Positions 34,044 through 44,000 of a stretch of DNA of 64,000 nucleotides are shown here, piece after piece. Source of the DNA: Trichaptum fuscoviolaceum (taxonomy: Eukaryota; Basidiomycota; Agaricomycetes; Hymenochaetales; Trichaptaceae); the NCBI GenBank assembly GCA_910574455.1, contig CAJSYZ010000004.1, positions 868,001 through 932,000 on the forward strand, in the 5' to 3' direction. Within the stretch, counting starts at the first letter, position 1. The number at the start of each line of letters is the position of its first letter. Under the pieces are notes generated by a model, which was not told where the DNA came from, did no database searches, and saw nothing but the letters and a program-made list of their open reading frames with translations. The position numbers and the translations under genes were made by a program.

Positions 34044-34400
34044 TCAGAGAACAACCTTTTCGACAGTCGCCCATAATGCTCCTCCGCCGGCGTATGCAAG
34101 CTTCTTGTCAGCATCAATGCGTACGCCATTTAGGTATCGCGATAGGTCAATGACAACACCAGCTTCGACTGATGATGCACCAGAAGCACTATGACCACTA
34201 CCACGAACGGCAAGAGGGATATTTTCGGAAGAGGCTTACTTGATAGCGGTCGCAATGTCTTCGTCATTCTGGAAGGCAACGATCCTTGCCCTCTTGACCG
34301 AGCAGGCTGACCACTGTGATATGGCTTGCTCGTATTCAGGGTGCTCAGGGGTGATGATATCCCCATGAAACTGCTGTTTAAAGGTCTCGAAAGAAGACAT
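34044..34400 (-). pseudogene. N-terminal fragment of an FAD-linked oxidase (BBE-like) gene
   Basis: Minus strand from 34400: MSSFETFKQQFHGDIITPEH, then SVKRARIVAFQNDEDIATAI, a stop (TAA at 34236-34238) where the family has Tyr, then ASSENIPLAVRGSGHSASGA, VVIDLSRYLNGVRIDADKK and LAYAGGGALWATVEK. This matches the first half of an FAD_binding_4 domain (flavin-linked oxidases such as the berberine-bridge group), including the conserved GSGHS loop. Similarity stops at 34044; the rest of the FAD domain and the substrate domain are absent. It is probably host gene sequence caught in the element. Confidence 0.8.
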
Positions 34401-35731
34401 GCTGTCAGACGATAGTGCGGGAAGAAGCTGAGGGAGGCACTGGTCCTTGACGAAGAGGTGTAACAGATCTTGCGACAGCTTAAATAGTTCCAGGCCAAGA
34501 TCCAAAACACAGCAGTCATTCATGACCATTGCCCCGGAAAGCTTGGGTCCGCGATCAAGCTCCAGGGTGGTGATTTCAAACGAGGCGGCGAAAAGTGGAC
34601 TTTCTGAGCCCTTCTAACCCGCTTTTCCCGAATGGCGAGAGCATTGAGGGTAAGAGTAGTTACACGGAACAGCATTGTCAGGCAATCCTACGCAGACATT
34701 TGTGCCACTGGAATGGAAAGAAAGTTGAAGGCATTTGTTGCGCATGCACAAAATTTGCCCAAAGCGAGAAGATGGACGACGGGTTTTGTGTTTGTTTGTT
34801 AAAACTCTGCCGAAAATCATGCTAGGGCATAGGTAACCACTGCAATATTTATACTCATGTTCCACAAGGGCCATAAAAGGATCATTGGTTCGCTCTGCTA
34901 AATATCACTGTTCCTATGGCGATGAAAAGAGGAGGTCGACACATCACAGTTGGAACTAAGTGCATTAAATAGCATAATATTACACATGGTCATAAAGGCG
35001 ACAGGTCTGTCCTACATTCCTCTTATAAAACATCATTTTACAATCACTGAACTGTTATGAAATAGTAACATCAACGTCGTATCATGATAAGAATTATAAA
35101 CATGAGCTACTTAGCTTCATCTGACCTATAGTTGCCACACTCAAAGATGTAGCATGATTGCGGCTTTATAACGGGTTATCATTGACGGACATACATCATG
35201 ATGTGTGTTGGATCACTTACCCTTTTGGAAACGGAGCACTTGAATTAGAGCCACCCTTGATATTGCATCACAACGTGTGTTGGAATAGCTGCCTATCTTG
35301 CATCGGAGCATTAGATGGTCCGAGTAACTGAATCACAGCAGCGTATCTAATGAAAGCTGATAGGGGTGATAGCTTCTAATGAGTTCGCCGCGCACTTGTA
35401 AGCCGTGTATTCACTCACGAATAGACTTCCTTCATCCAAACAGTCACAAGGTCCCTCCCTTCACCCGTCACGAACTCCCATGGTGTCCTGGTATAAGAAC
35501 TGAGCCTGGTACGTTCGTCGGAGTGAAGATGGCACTTACCATAGAGGCCCATAAGGTGGTCGCGGCCAGTGGGGACGGAGATGTGGGTGTAGTCTGCTTG
35601 TTCCATTAAGGTGGTAGCAGACCCTTGAAGTGGACAGGGCATTCCACATACGCACTTGCGAGGCCTCAACCTTAAGAAAAGGGGATGAGTCCTGAGGCAA
35701 GGAATGAACACTGTCCGCAGATGTGTCCGAG

Positions 35732-36108
35732 GTGGCCGCAGCCATGTTGAGGGAAAAGACGCCTTCCGCAGAGGCGTCCGGGTGGCCGCAGCCATGTTGA
35801 GGGGAAAGACGCATTCCGCAGAGGCGTCCGGGAGGCCGCAGCCAGAGGAAGGGGAAGAACACGTTCCGCAGACATGTTCGGTGGCCGCAGCCAGAGGAAG
35901 GGGAAGAACACGTTCCGCAGACATGTTCGGGTGGCCGCAGCCAGAGGAAGGGGAAGAACACGTTCCGCAGACATGTTCGGGTGGCCGCAGCCAGAGGAAG
36001 GGGAAGAACACGTTCCGCAGACATGTTCGGGTGGCCGCAGCCAGAGGAAGGGGAAGAACACGTTCCGCAGACATGTTCGGGTGGCCGCAGCCAGAGGAAG
36101 GGGAAGAG
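35732..36108 (+). repeat. 50-bp minisatellite, about 7-8 copies
   Basis: The unit starts GTGGCCGCAGCCAGAGGAAG and continues to ACGTTCCGCAGACATGTTCG. Copies start near 35732, 35782, 35832, 35881, 35931, 35981, 36031 and 36081. The last five are almost identical; the first three are diverged (CCATGTTGAGGGG variant). The array is open in several frames on both strands, including 239- and 261-codon minus-strand ORFs that extend past it, but those look like products of the repeat. It lies inside the giant MULE between the oxidase fragment and the Cys-rich gene. Confidence 0.85.
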
Positions 36109-36620
36109 CACGAGATAAACATGAGACTCAACACGGGACATTGCGCTTCGCACAGTGTCAGTTGAGTTCATAAGGAAAAGAAGAAGGTGATAAGGAAATG
36201 CCCAACGCGAGGAACAAATGATGAAGAGACATTGAAGGCTGTACATTGCGCTTCGCGCAGTGCATGCTAGTGGCGAGGTGGTGATGAAGGAAAGCTTGAG
36301 TGAAAAACGGAACTTAGGCAAAAATCTCGAACGCCGTGCTTACATAATTCATGCAACGGCGTGGCAATTTTCGCCTACAGTTCAACTTAACTTTTGCTTC
36401 CGTGTCTTCACATCGGACAGCAAATTTGCTTCCGCTATCTCGATCTATTACTTGTTATTGCCATCTCTCACTATTATTGTCATACAGCAGAAGTCTGTAT
36501 CCTTTCCTTCTTCATCTTCATGGACACCTGGATCCGGAGCCTAGCTCGAAGAGCTTGGCGCAAGGATGACCAGTACTGACGTCCATGTCGTTCTTGCCCT
36601 TTCCCTTAGCTTCTCTTCCA

Positions 36621-38615
36621 ATGGCCCCCGCAAGAAGTGGTGGACGGGGTCGCGGAGGTCGTGGAGGTGGCAATGGGGCTAAGAGGGGTGGAGGAACACG
36701 ATCGTCAGTGGGTGGGGATGCACCACGAAGGCCATGTAAGCTATCGTATCTTGTGTCGGCATATTTTTGTCCCACTTACCCTCTGTGCTTACAGTGATTA
36801 CTGGACATGTACCACGAAGGTCATGTGAGCTACCGTATTTTGTGTCGGCTTATTTTCGTCCCATTTACCTTCTGTGCTTACAGTGATTACTGGAGGAAAG
36901 GCGCCTGCAATGCTGATTACGCCTTCCGATGACATAGGTGTGTGTATCATATAACTCTTATCTTCGTCCTCTCATCTGATTGTCTCTTGAAGAAATATCC
37001 ACTGGAAGCGATGGCGGCCATGTGGCGCAAAACTCCGCACCATTCCATCCACTACCTCCCAAGCCCGAACTCAATATGGAGAGGCAAAGCACGCTGGATC
37101 CGGCAGCTATGGAGATTGACTTCGGTATGGATAGCGGACAGGTGAGCGAATGTTTCACAGGGTACAAGACGTTTCGGCTTATGTCAATTCTACTTTTCTT
37201 TTATTAACGAAGACAGAGATGATGTGAGTATTGGTTGACATATTCCAAGCACTTATTAACCTCCTGTCTGTAGCATTGCTGCTGGTGTCACGATGGCGGT
37301 GAACTCTATCCCTGTACCAAAAACAGTTGCCCACTCGCCATGTGTTCCGACTGTGTTATGGTCGAGGAGACGAAAAAGCAGAACTTCAGCTGTCCCTCGT
37401 GCTGGAACAAACATGTGAACACGGTGTATACGCCCGGTAACGCGCCATGCAAATATCCAGTGGGTTCTGCAAATTCAGTATAAAGATGTCTTGTTGATCA
37501 ATTTCCGTAGTGGGAAATTCGCCGTCCCTGCTCCGTTCGTGATTACAGATCAGGAGTGAACACTTCTCCTTTACTCATCATTAATCTCTCACTATCTTCT
37601 GTGGAGCATCTCGAAATGGGCAGAATCTTCTATCACATATTGAAGTCTTCGTATCAACAGAAATCAGAAGATGTGAGTTTTTCCGTTTGTGTTGCAACCG
37701 ACTCGTCTTTATTTTGATTGATAGCTGCGCTATGTGCATATTACTTTTGACAATGAAAACACCGATCTGGAGGAAAAACGGGAAAAGGTGCTGTCGGAAG
37801 TCGATTCCGACATCAGTTACCGTCGCTTCAAGAGGGTTCTCGTCTTCATCAACTCTCACACAAACCCGGAAGGGCTGATTTACCACACCGTCCATGGTGC
37901 CACTGACTTTGATGAAGTAAGCAGCATGATCCCATTCGTGAATGGCCCTTCCTAACGTTTTTCAGTTCTTCAATTGGCTGATTTTACACGACCTTGAGAA
38001 CTTTCTGTTCGAGCGTGAGACCACGTTGGTGTTAAACTGTTGTGGGTCTTATGTTAAGAGTCCCCACCAGATGTCAAACATACACGATCTGACTGCACGG
38101 TGAGGGCCTAACTATCTAAGTTATATTCTTACCTCTAACCTTCCTTCAATTCCAGCGGTATTGTGAAGAATATCATGTCTTTTGTTGCGGAAAAGTTTCA
38201 ACCGAGCCTCGCCACGCATCTTGTGACGGAGACTCTCTATGAGATTTTTATGTCCCGTAAATCTTTCGTCCATGCGTTGGAGAAGCATCTTGCTGGTAGT
38301 GATGTTGGGAGTCACGCTCACATCAACCTCTTCAGTGTCGATGGCTGGCGCACGTACATATGGGGTTCTGGAACCAGTCGTCCTTATGGCACCCTTCCGG
38401 ACATTTCTTGCATCAAATGTGGATTGATTCTGCCATGGCGTAAGGATTTTGATGGAAAGAGTTCAAAGAACTCTTCAGGCACAGTGAATCTTCGATGCCG
38501 GCTATGCAAGTATCGGTACGGAACAGTGGTATGTCCTTCAGGACTCCAACCCATACATGAAAAGTCGGCGCAGAAGTGGTATTATCGTGTTATACCCAGG
38601 ACTGGCACACCGTGA
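36621..38615 (+). CDS. Cys-rich PHD/ADD-like zinc-binding protein of the transposon
   Basis: Function unknown; the fold suggests DNA or chromatin binding. Start is ATG 36621 (ATG 36585 is an alternative). The N-terminus is Arg/Gly-rich (GGRGRGGRGGGNGAKRGGG). Two tiny exons separated by duplicated introns follow, then PSDDIEISTGSDGG. After introns, a Cys cluster HCCWCHDGGELYPCTKN...CPLAMCSDCV...FSCPSCW (37274-37410) has PHD/ADD-like spacing. The middle runs LRYVHITFDNENTDLEEKRE, VLVFINSHTNPEGLIYHTVH and FFNWLILHDLENFLFE. Near the C-terminus CIKCG...LRCRLCKYR looks like a second zinc site. TGA 38613. All introns have GT..AG ends and no stop remains, so it appears intact. Proteins with a CWWC-DGG start are common in Agaricomycetes, but I know no assigned role. 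It lies within the giant MULE, upstream of and co-directional with the transposase gene. Confidence 0.78.
36722..36893 (+). repeat. 89-bp tandem duplication including an intron
   Basis: ACCACGAAGG at 36722 and 36811 start two copies of an about 89-bp unit. Each contains a donor (GTAAGC or GTGAGC), a complete intron and the acceptor TTACAG followed by TGATTACTGG. The result is two consecutive introns (36736-36794 and 36825-36883) around a 30-nt exon that keeps the reading frame. The copies differ at several sites, so the duplication is not brand new. Confidence 0.85.
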
Positions 38616-38960
38616 ATCACCTTCCTTGATGTCGCGGCACAATGGAGCTTCTGGTCTCTCGTTCGTCTTACTCGTCAGTTTCGTTTCCCCGTTATTCATC
38701 GTTTCGGTCTGTTCTGCACTTTCATGTTATGGTGACTTCCGTATGACAGTGTTTGTATCAAAAGAAATGTGTGAATACGTTCCTTAAAAAAAGTGGTATC
38801 TTCATCATTTAGGACACCACTCTACCCCAGTGTCATCTACGTTTTGAATAGTTATGTATGTACATAGAGTCTGCCGATGAAAAATGACTACCATCTTCGT
38901 TTTCTTTCTCTATTTAGAGTGCTAAATATCCTCATTCGTATATTGACCAAGTACGTGTTC

Positions 38961-38970
38961 TATATAAATA
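38961..38970 (+). promoter_or_regulatory. Possible TATA box for the 39137 gene
   Basis: TATATAAATA lies about 175 bp upstream of the ATG at 39137, in the gap after the Cys-rich gene. Position and sequence fit a TATA element, but no other core-promoter evidence is visible. Confidence 0.3.
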
Positions 38971-39136
38971 ACATTTACTGATTATCACCCACGAGGCGAG
39001 CTGGGTATAGACTAAATTCGGTTGCGAAGAGGGGTAAAAGTGGTCCGATTTCTTATCTGCTACAGTACGTGGGCACTTCTCCTATCCTCAACCACATCCT
39101 GACTTCCAACCCCTTTCTAGGCTTTACTCGCATTCA

Positions 39137-41934
39137 ATGGAAAGTGGGTCCCTTTGTCTATTGATGGCGACCGGCGTTTTGCTAATTGATTTGAGCATTA
39201 CTTCAGGTTCTTCGACACCGCCATCCGTTATGGTGGCGAAAGAGAAGTACATACTTGAAAGACGACACGTCATGAGGATCGACGGCGATCTAGTTATAGC
39301 CTACAACACAGATCGTCCGTTTCCATCGCAAGTCGATCCTTATTCTACACCTAGGCTTCGCCATCTGCATCTTCCCGCTTACGAATCTAAGGAATTCCCG
39401 TATCTATGTGCTGCCCCAGCAGTGCCTGACTACTCTGGGGCCATCCTTGGGCGCCTATCTCAAACCATCGAGCAATACCCTCTTGTTCAGACTGGTAGTC
39501 GTTACTCTCTGGACCCGACTGTTGCATCCCGTTGGCAGTCCCTGGAGCGAGCATTGAAGGGAGTAGCTCTTTGCCTGTTGGAACATTCAGGGGAACCCCT
39601 TGTTCCTCTGGAGTACAAATTTCCCCCTCCCCCGTACCTTCAAGGGTATTTGGACTCATACAGTTCGAGTAACGCTGCTCGGACGGCTATCCAACGTTCA
39701 AGGGATGCGTTCCAGGCTCTGATCGCTCATGCGTCCTGGGCTGCAATTCTTCACAGACTCCTGACGTTCTGGTCACTCTATACACCTGGGGTGGATCTCG
39801 ACGTAATGCTGGACAAGTCCTGGGTGGAAACGTTGCAATACAAGTGCAAAATCCATCCTGCATGGTTGTGGGAGCTTCGCATGTCCGCCATATGTGATTT
39901 TCGAATTCGAAGAGCCGGATTAGTGCTGAGAAAGCCGAATGATTGGTACTATAGTTCAAAATTACTTGCCCTCATTGTCTCCAATGTCCCAGTCTGGATC
40001 ATATGGGGAAAAGGACCTTACGATACCTGCCCTTCCACCTGGACCCTCGATTTGGCTAAAACCTTCGGGCCTTCTCAGAAGGAGTCAAGCGAAGCGCAAG
40101 TCTGGATTACACCGAAACCGGCTACGCCACCAAAACCGGCCACTACGCTACCGCCTGCAGTGACTACGGATCAGTCTTGCGCGAACACTTCCAAACAAGT
40201 CCGATTCGCGGAGACGACAAAGGACTCGACTACATGTATTCACGAAGACGTGCACGCATGGATAAAGAAGAAAGAAGTCCTAATTGCTGAGGCACTAGCG
40301 AATGCGGATCAACTCAAACGTACGAAGTGGATGCAACGTCAGGAAGCCGCAAAGTCTTTTCAGTGTCCTGGAACACGCGGTGCCTTCGTATACGAATGGG
40401 ACAGAGATGAGAATCAACGACCTGTTCGCGCTCGTGTGAATCGAGCGAACGTAGAACAGGCTTGGAGCATGTTCGCAGACACACAGCGATGGTATAATTG
40501 TGTGTCGAGAATGTATGGGAATTGTGTCACGAACTTGACCCGTCCGCCATTACATTCGATGTTGAAGACGATTTCGACGTTACCACCTCGGAATACGAAA
40601 TGCATGATGAGGACGTTTTAGGAGGTTGGCTGAGCGGTTCTGCAATTGACGCAGAGACTGCTGAGCTGGACCTGATGACTAACTCGTTCAAACCAGAGGA
40701 CCTTGCGGGTCAAAAAAGGCGAGACAGCGGAGGGGTCGTGTTAGAAGCCTTCGACCTTATAAGCCTTCGATTCGGGTACGCGTGCGTCAACGGTTCAAAG
40801 TATGAGTCAATGGAGAAGCCGCCGATAAAGCTGCAAAAGGCTCTTCGGGTTATAGGCGACGGGTTCGATACCCCTGTGTACACAATGTTAGACGGCGCGG
40901 AAGCAAGCTTCATCCAGTACGTCATGTACTTAGATGCCGTGGGTCATCCAAACATCGACATCGATCAGGTTCCGAGTGCCCTATGCGACTTGTATCCGGA
41001 AAATCCATCTTTCCTGGGTAACCAAACTTCAACGGTTGTAGTCCACCAGGCCGTCCATATGGAGACAACTTTATACATTATACGTCATCGGAATGAAGAC
41101 ATTGGGAATGATTGGGTTCTGGCGGTGAAAGACCCCTGCACTGCTGCACAATGCATACGCTCAAGGCCATTGTCATTGATGGAGATCATCCGAGACCTCA
41201 TCGACACGAAAACGGCGTTCTATACCCTTCGACCCCTGCCAGACTCCACTTGCGACTCTAAAGGGCGATCACTACGGAAATCTGAGGTATTCACTGGAAA
41301 TCGGATTGGGTTGGGCGTTAGGCCAATAGGACATGTCCTTGACCTGACAGACTACATTGCCTATGAGTCTGTCAAAATGAAGCTCTTACAGGACAAGAGA
41401 ATCGCTCGTGCCGTGGTGAAACGGGGCGGTATAATATCCAGATTGGCGGAAGGATTGGTGGACGAATACGATGTGATTAGCGGTCCTACGTGGAATGCAG
41501 ACGGGAAATGCATTCGTGTATCTATAATGCTCGATGGTCAAAAACGCGAGTACTTCGACGACGATGTCAGTCTTGAGGAATTGGCAACGTTTGTTGGATT
41601 ATACAGCTTCAAAGGTAAGAACTTCTACGTCTTGCGATCACAAATATGGAGTACTTGACAAATGTTTGCAGTCCCGAAAGTCGTCGCACCGACAGAACAG
41701 TCGTGGTGGCCAACGTTCAATAAGTTTGAAGAAAGTGGTTTAAACCTTGGCATCTGGACGCCGCGTTGCGAGCAGTGGTTCCTTTCCAGAACGAACGAAA
41801 TCATGGAGAAGGGATGCGGTCCATTATCCTCTTCGAAATGGAGAGATGCGATGAGATGTGAGATGGAGACAAAGAGGGTTTACAAAGCTGCACGGAGTCT
41901 GGCTGCTCGATTTATCACCGATCATTGCGCTTGA
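39137..41934 (+). CDS. Agaricomycete family protein of unknown function, with one frameshift
   Basis: A large protein of about 900 residues resembling a family common in Agaricomycetes. Exon 1 (39137-40500) includes LHLPAYESKEFPYLCAAPAV, SRWQSLERALKGVALCLLEH, RIRRAGLVLRKPNDWYYSSK and VSNVPVWIIWGKGPYDTCPS, a Pro-rich linker (TPKPATPPKPATT) and WDRDENQRPVRARVNRANVE. Near 40500 the frame must change between TQRWYNC and VENVWELCHELDPSAI. The sequence there is TGTGTGTC; removing one GT restores continuity, so a 2-nt slippage is likely. The second part (to 41614) has SGPTWNADGKCIRVSIML. A final exon after an intron (41615-41671) reads APTEQSWWPTFNKFEESGLN and WTPRCEQWFLSRTNEIMEKG. No catalytic motif recognised. 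It lies inside the giant MULE. If the shift is real the product is truncated; a sequencing error is possible. Confidence 0.7.
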
Positions 41935-42799
41935 GACTTTCATATCTGTATTACATTAATAGCTCCCATTGCGTCTTTGCGATCACGGTGTTCGTTACAT
42001 TATTGCCATTCGATCACGCGTCCCCGATTCGTATGGGATTGATGTCCAAACGTTAAAAGTTAATCGTAGTCTGTGAGGATCCACGACCAGTGACAGCGTC
42101 GATCTCAATTTTTAGAATTGGATATGGCATTGCAACCACTTAACAGGTTCGAGTGTGAACACGGATATGAGTCTTTACGGGTCGATTGATGTTGCGGTGA
42201 ACGGAAAGACCAGACGATGTGTATAATATGGTGAGTAGATCTCATTCGACCCTGGGTCTCCGGATAGATGTGATATTCAAAGCTGATTTCGGACTTTACG
42301 GTAATAGGCGACATGTAATTCAAATGGAGTTGTCTTATTCCCTTTAAAGCAATTTGATCCGCGTGTACGCCATATACATGTGTCATAGATCTAGATAGAT
42401 ATTTCTGCCCTGATCTGCTTGAAGCTAATTAATCTTTCTTTCAACTTTCTGATTGAATTACTGTCTTTCATTCGAGTAGGACACCTTTCTGTAGTTTTCT
42501 TGCCGAAGCACTGACATGGATGTAGAATATCGTTACGGGATGTGAGTCAACGCGTGTTATACGATCGAGCACGTTTACTATACAATAGTTATATGATACA
42601 CAGATTGTCTATATACATGTACATTACTTACAGTAGAATACAGATCGTTAGCAGATACCGACAAGATCGGATCTCTTTTTGGATGTGATATAATTACATA
42701 TGGACAAAGCATGAATTTTTGCATGAATGGTAAAAATGGAGAATATTATAATGACAATGAAGCAGATGAAGCAAAATATGAGGGAGATATCAGAGACGA

Positions 42800-42841
42800 C
42801 GCTGCGACGACGACGACGATGACGATGACGATGACGATGGT
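42800..42841. repeat. GAC/GATGAC trinucleotide-hexanucleotide repeat
   Basis: A run of GACGACGAC then GATGACGATGACGATGACGA, just past the 3' end of a small minus-strand gene. A simple low-complexity tract with no other feature. Confidence 0.7.
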
Positions 42842-42848
42842 GAAAGAC

Positions 42849-43458
42849 TCACACTACCCTGATGATAGGATTGCCTTCTTCGCGGAAGGCTAGTTCGTCC
42901 GCGTCGGCAAAGACACGCAGAGGTACGCCTGGCTGATCAGGCATCACCATCGTAGTGGCCAGCATAGAATCCAGCTAACATAGTCAAGGTAAGTTCATTA
43001 TCATTCGCGATACTGTTTGAGTGCTCACCCAGCTGTTTGCATCAGGGATATGAAAAGTCCCAAGATACCCCTCCTCTACGTAGACCCGACCGGTCAAGTG
43101 ACGGTCTCGTTTGTGAAACGATTGTCTAGCCATATGAGTGAGTTAATGTCACGGTTGTTAATGTGTTAAGTACTTACACGACGGCAATTGACGTGGGCAT
43201 CACGTCGTATAACACCCCCAAGTTCATCCCCACATCGGCCACTAACTTCTCCACCTTCGCCCGTACATCCTTGTTCTTCTTATTGCCTAGCAGATTGTCA
43301 ACGAAGACAATCTCGAACGGACACACGCGTGCGTCGTAACCGAGAAGGCTGGCGAAACGGGTAGAGGTGAACATGGTGAAGATGAAGGGCGTAAGTGAAG
43401 GGATAGAGGCGAAAGATGAAGACAAGTCAATGAGGGCGTGAAGGACGTGGACAGCCAT
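42849..43458 (-). CDS. Small three-exon protein of the transposon, function unknown
   Basis: About 170 residues. Start ATG 43458 (MAVHVLHALIDLSSSFASI). Exon 1 ends at 43178 with a GTAAGT donor. Exon 2 (about 43135-43040) gives QSFHKRDRHLTGRVYVEEGY and LGTFHIPDANSW. Exon 3 (about 42979-42849) gives MLATTMVMPDQPGVPLRVFA and DELAFREEGNPIIRVV, TGA 42849. Three exons joining in phase with canonical ends is good evidence for a real gene. I see no zinc motif, no signal peptide and no known domain; exon 1 has a mildly hydrophobic stretch (IPSLTPFIFTMF). It is transcribed away from the transposase gene across about 540 bp, which may be a divergent promoter. It is probably part of the MULE's own gene set. 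Confidence 0.65.
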
Positions 43459-44000
43459 TCCCTTTCAAGATCATGGGAAGTCGTACCCAGTCATTTCATT
43501 TCATTGAACCTTATATCGTTCGGATCAGAACGTGGGCGGACGTCCTTTCAAGCTTTGACGCAAAGATGGGGTTAAAAAAAAAAGATAGTCAGTATATGGT
43601 ACAATTACCTGGATTATTTTGTAATACTAAACTTGCCTTTTTATCATTCGTAAATATGGGATTTAACTTGCCAGCGTATGCTAGTCAACGCGTTCATGAA
43701 CCACACTTAGTGAGTTTGAGCGGCGCATAAGAAGACGCCTATATTTAACACAAGTCCGCAGTCTCCGAGGATGCGATGCTTGCCGCGTATAGCAAACGCA
43801 TATAATGAGTCCCTCTTTTTGCTCATTGGAGAAGGGGGTTCGGTATGTAATAGAGGAGACATTTCCTGTCAGTGTCACTGGAAAATGGCTGAGTCCCTTG
43901 TATTTGTATTTGTTGAAGCAGACGGTTAAATGATCTCACGCTGTAAAATTTTACCGTCCACCGGTCGGTCGAATCCATCATTCACCCCCACAAGTCGAAA
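43459..44000. promoter_or_regulatory. Divergent promoter region of the transposase gene and the small gene
   Basis: About 540 bp between two divergent starts (43458 minus, 44001 plus). Short ORFs here have no motif. The TTAAAAAAAAAAGATAG tract at about 43573 could be a nucleosome-excluding promoter element; I cannot name any specific site. Confidence 0.4.

Noticed and set aside
34236..34250. Intron donor in the oxidase fragment instead of a stop
   Set aside because: GTAAGC is present at the TAA, but the coding similarity continues directly after it without a gap, so it reads as a stop mutation.
35415..36321. Real 239-261-residue Cys/Pro-rich protein on the minus strand
   Set aside because: The long ORFs are produced by a 50-bp minisatellite that is open in several frames on both strands; there is no start context or exon support.
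36884..36935. CCCH zinc finger (YWRKGACNADYAFR)
   Set aside because: That frame hits a TGA and does not join the neighbouring exons; the frame reading LITGGKAPAMLITPSDD is the one that splices in phase.
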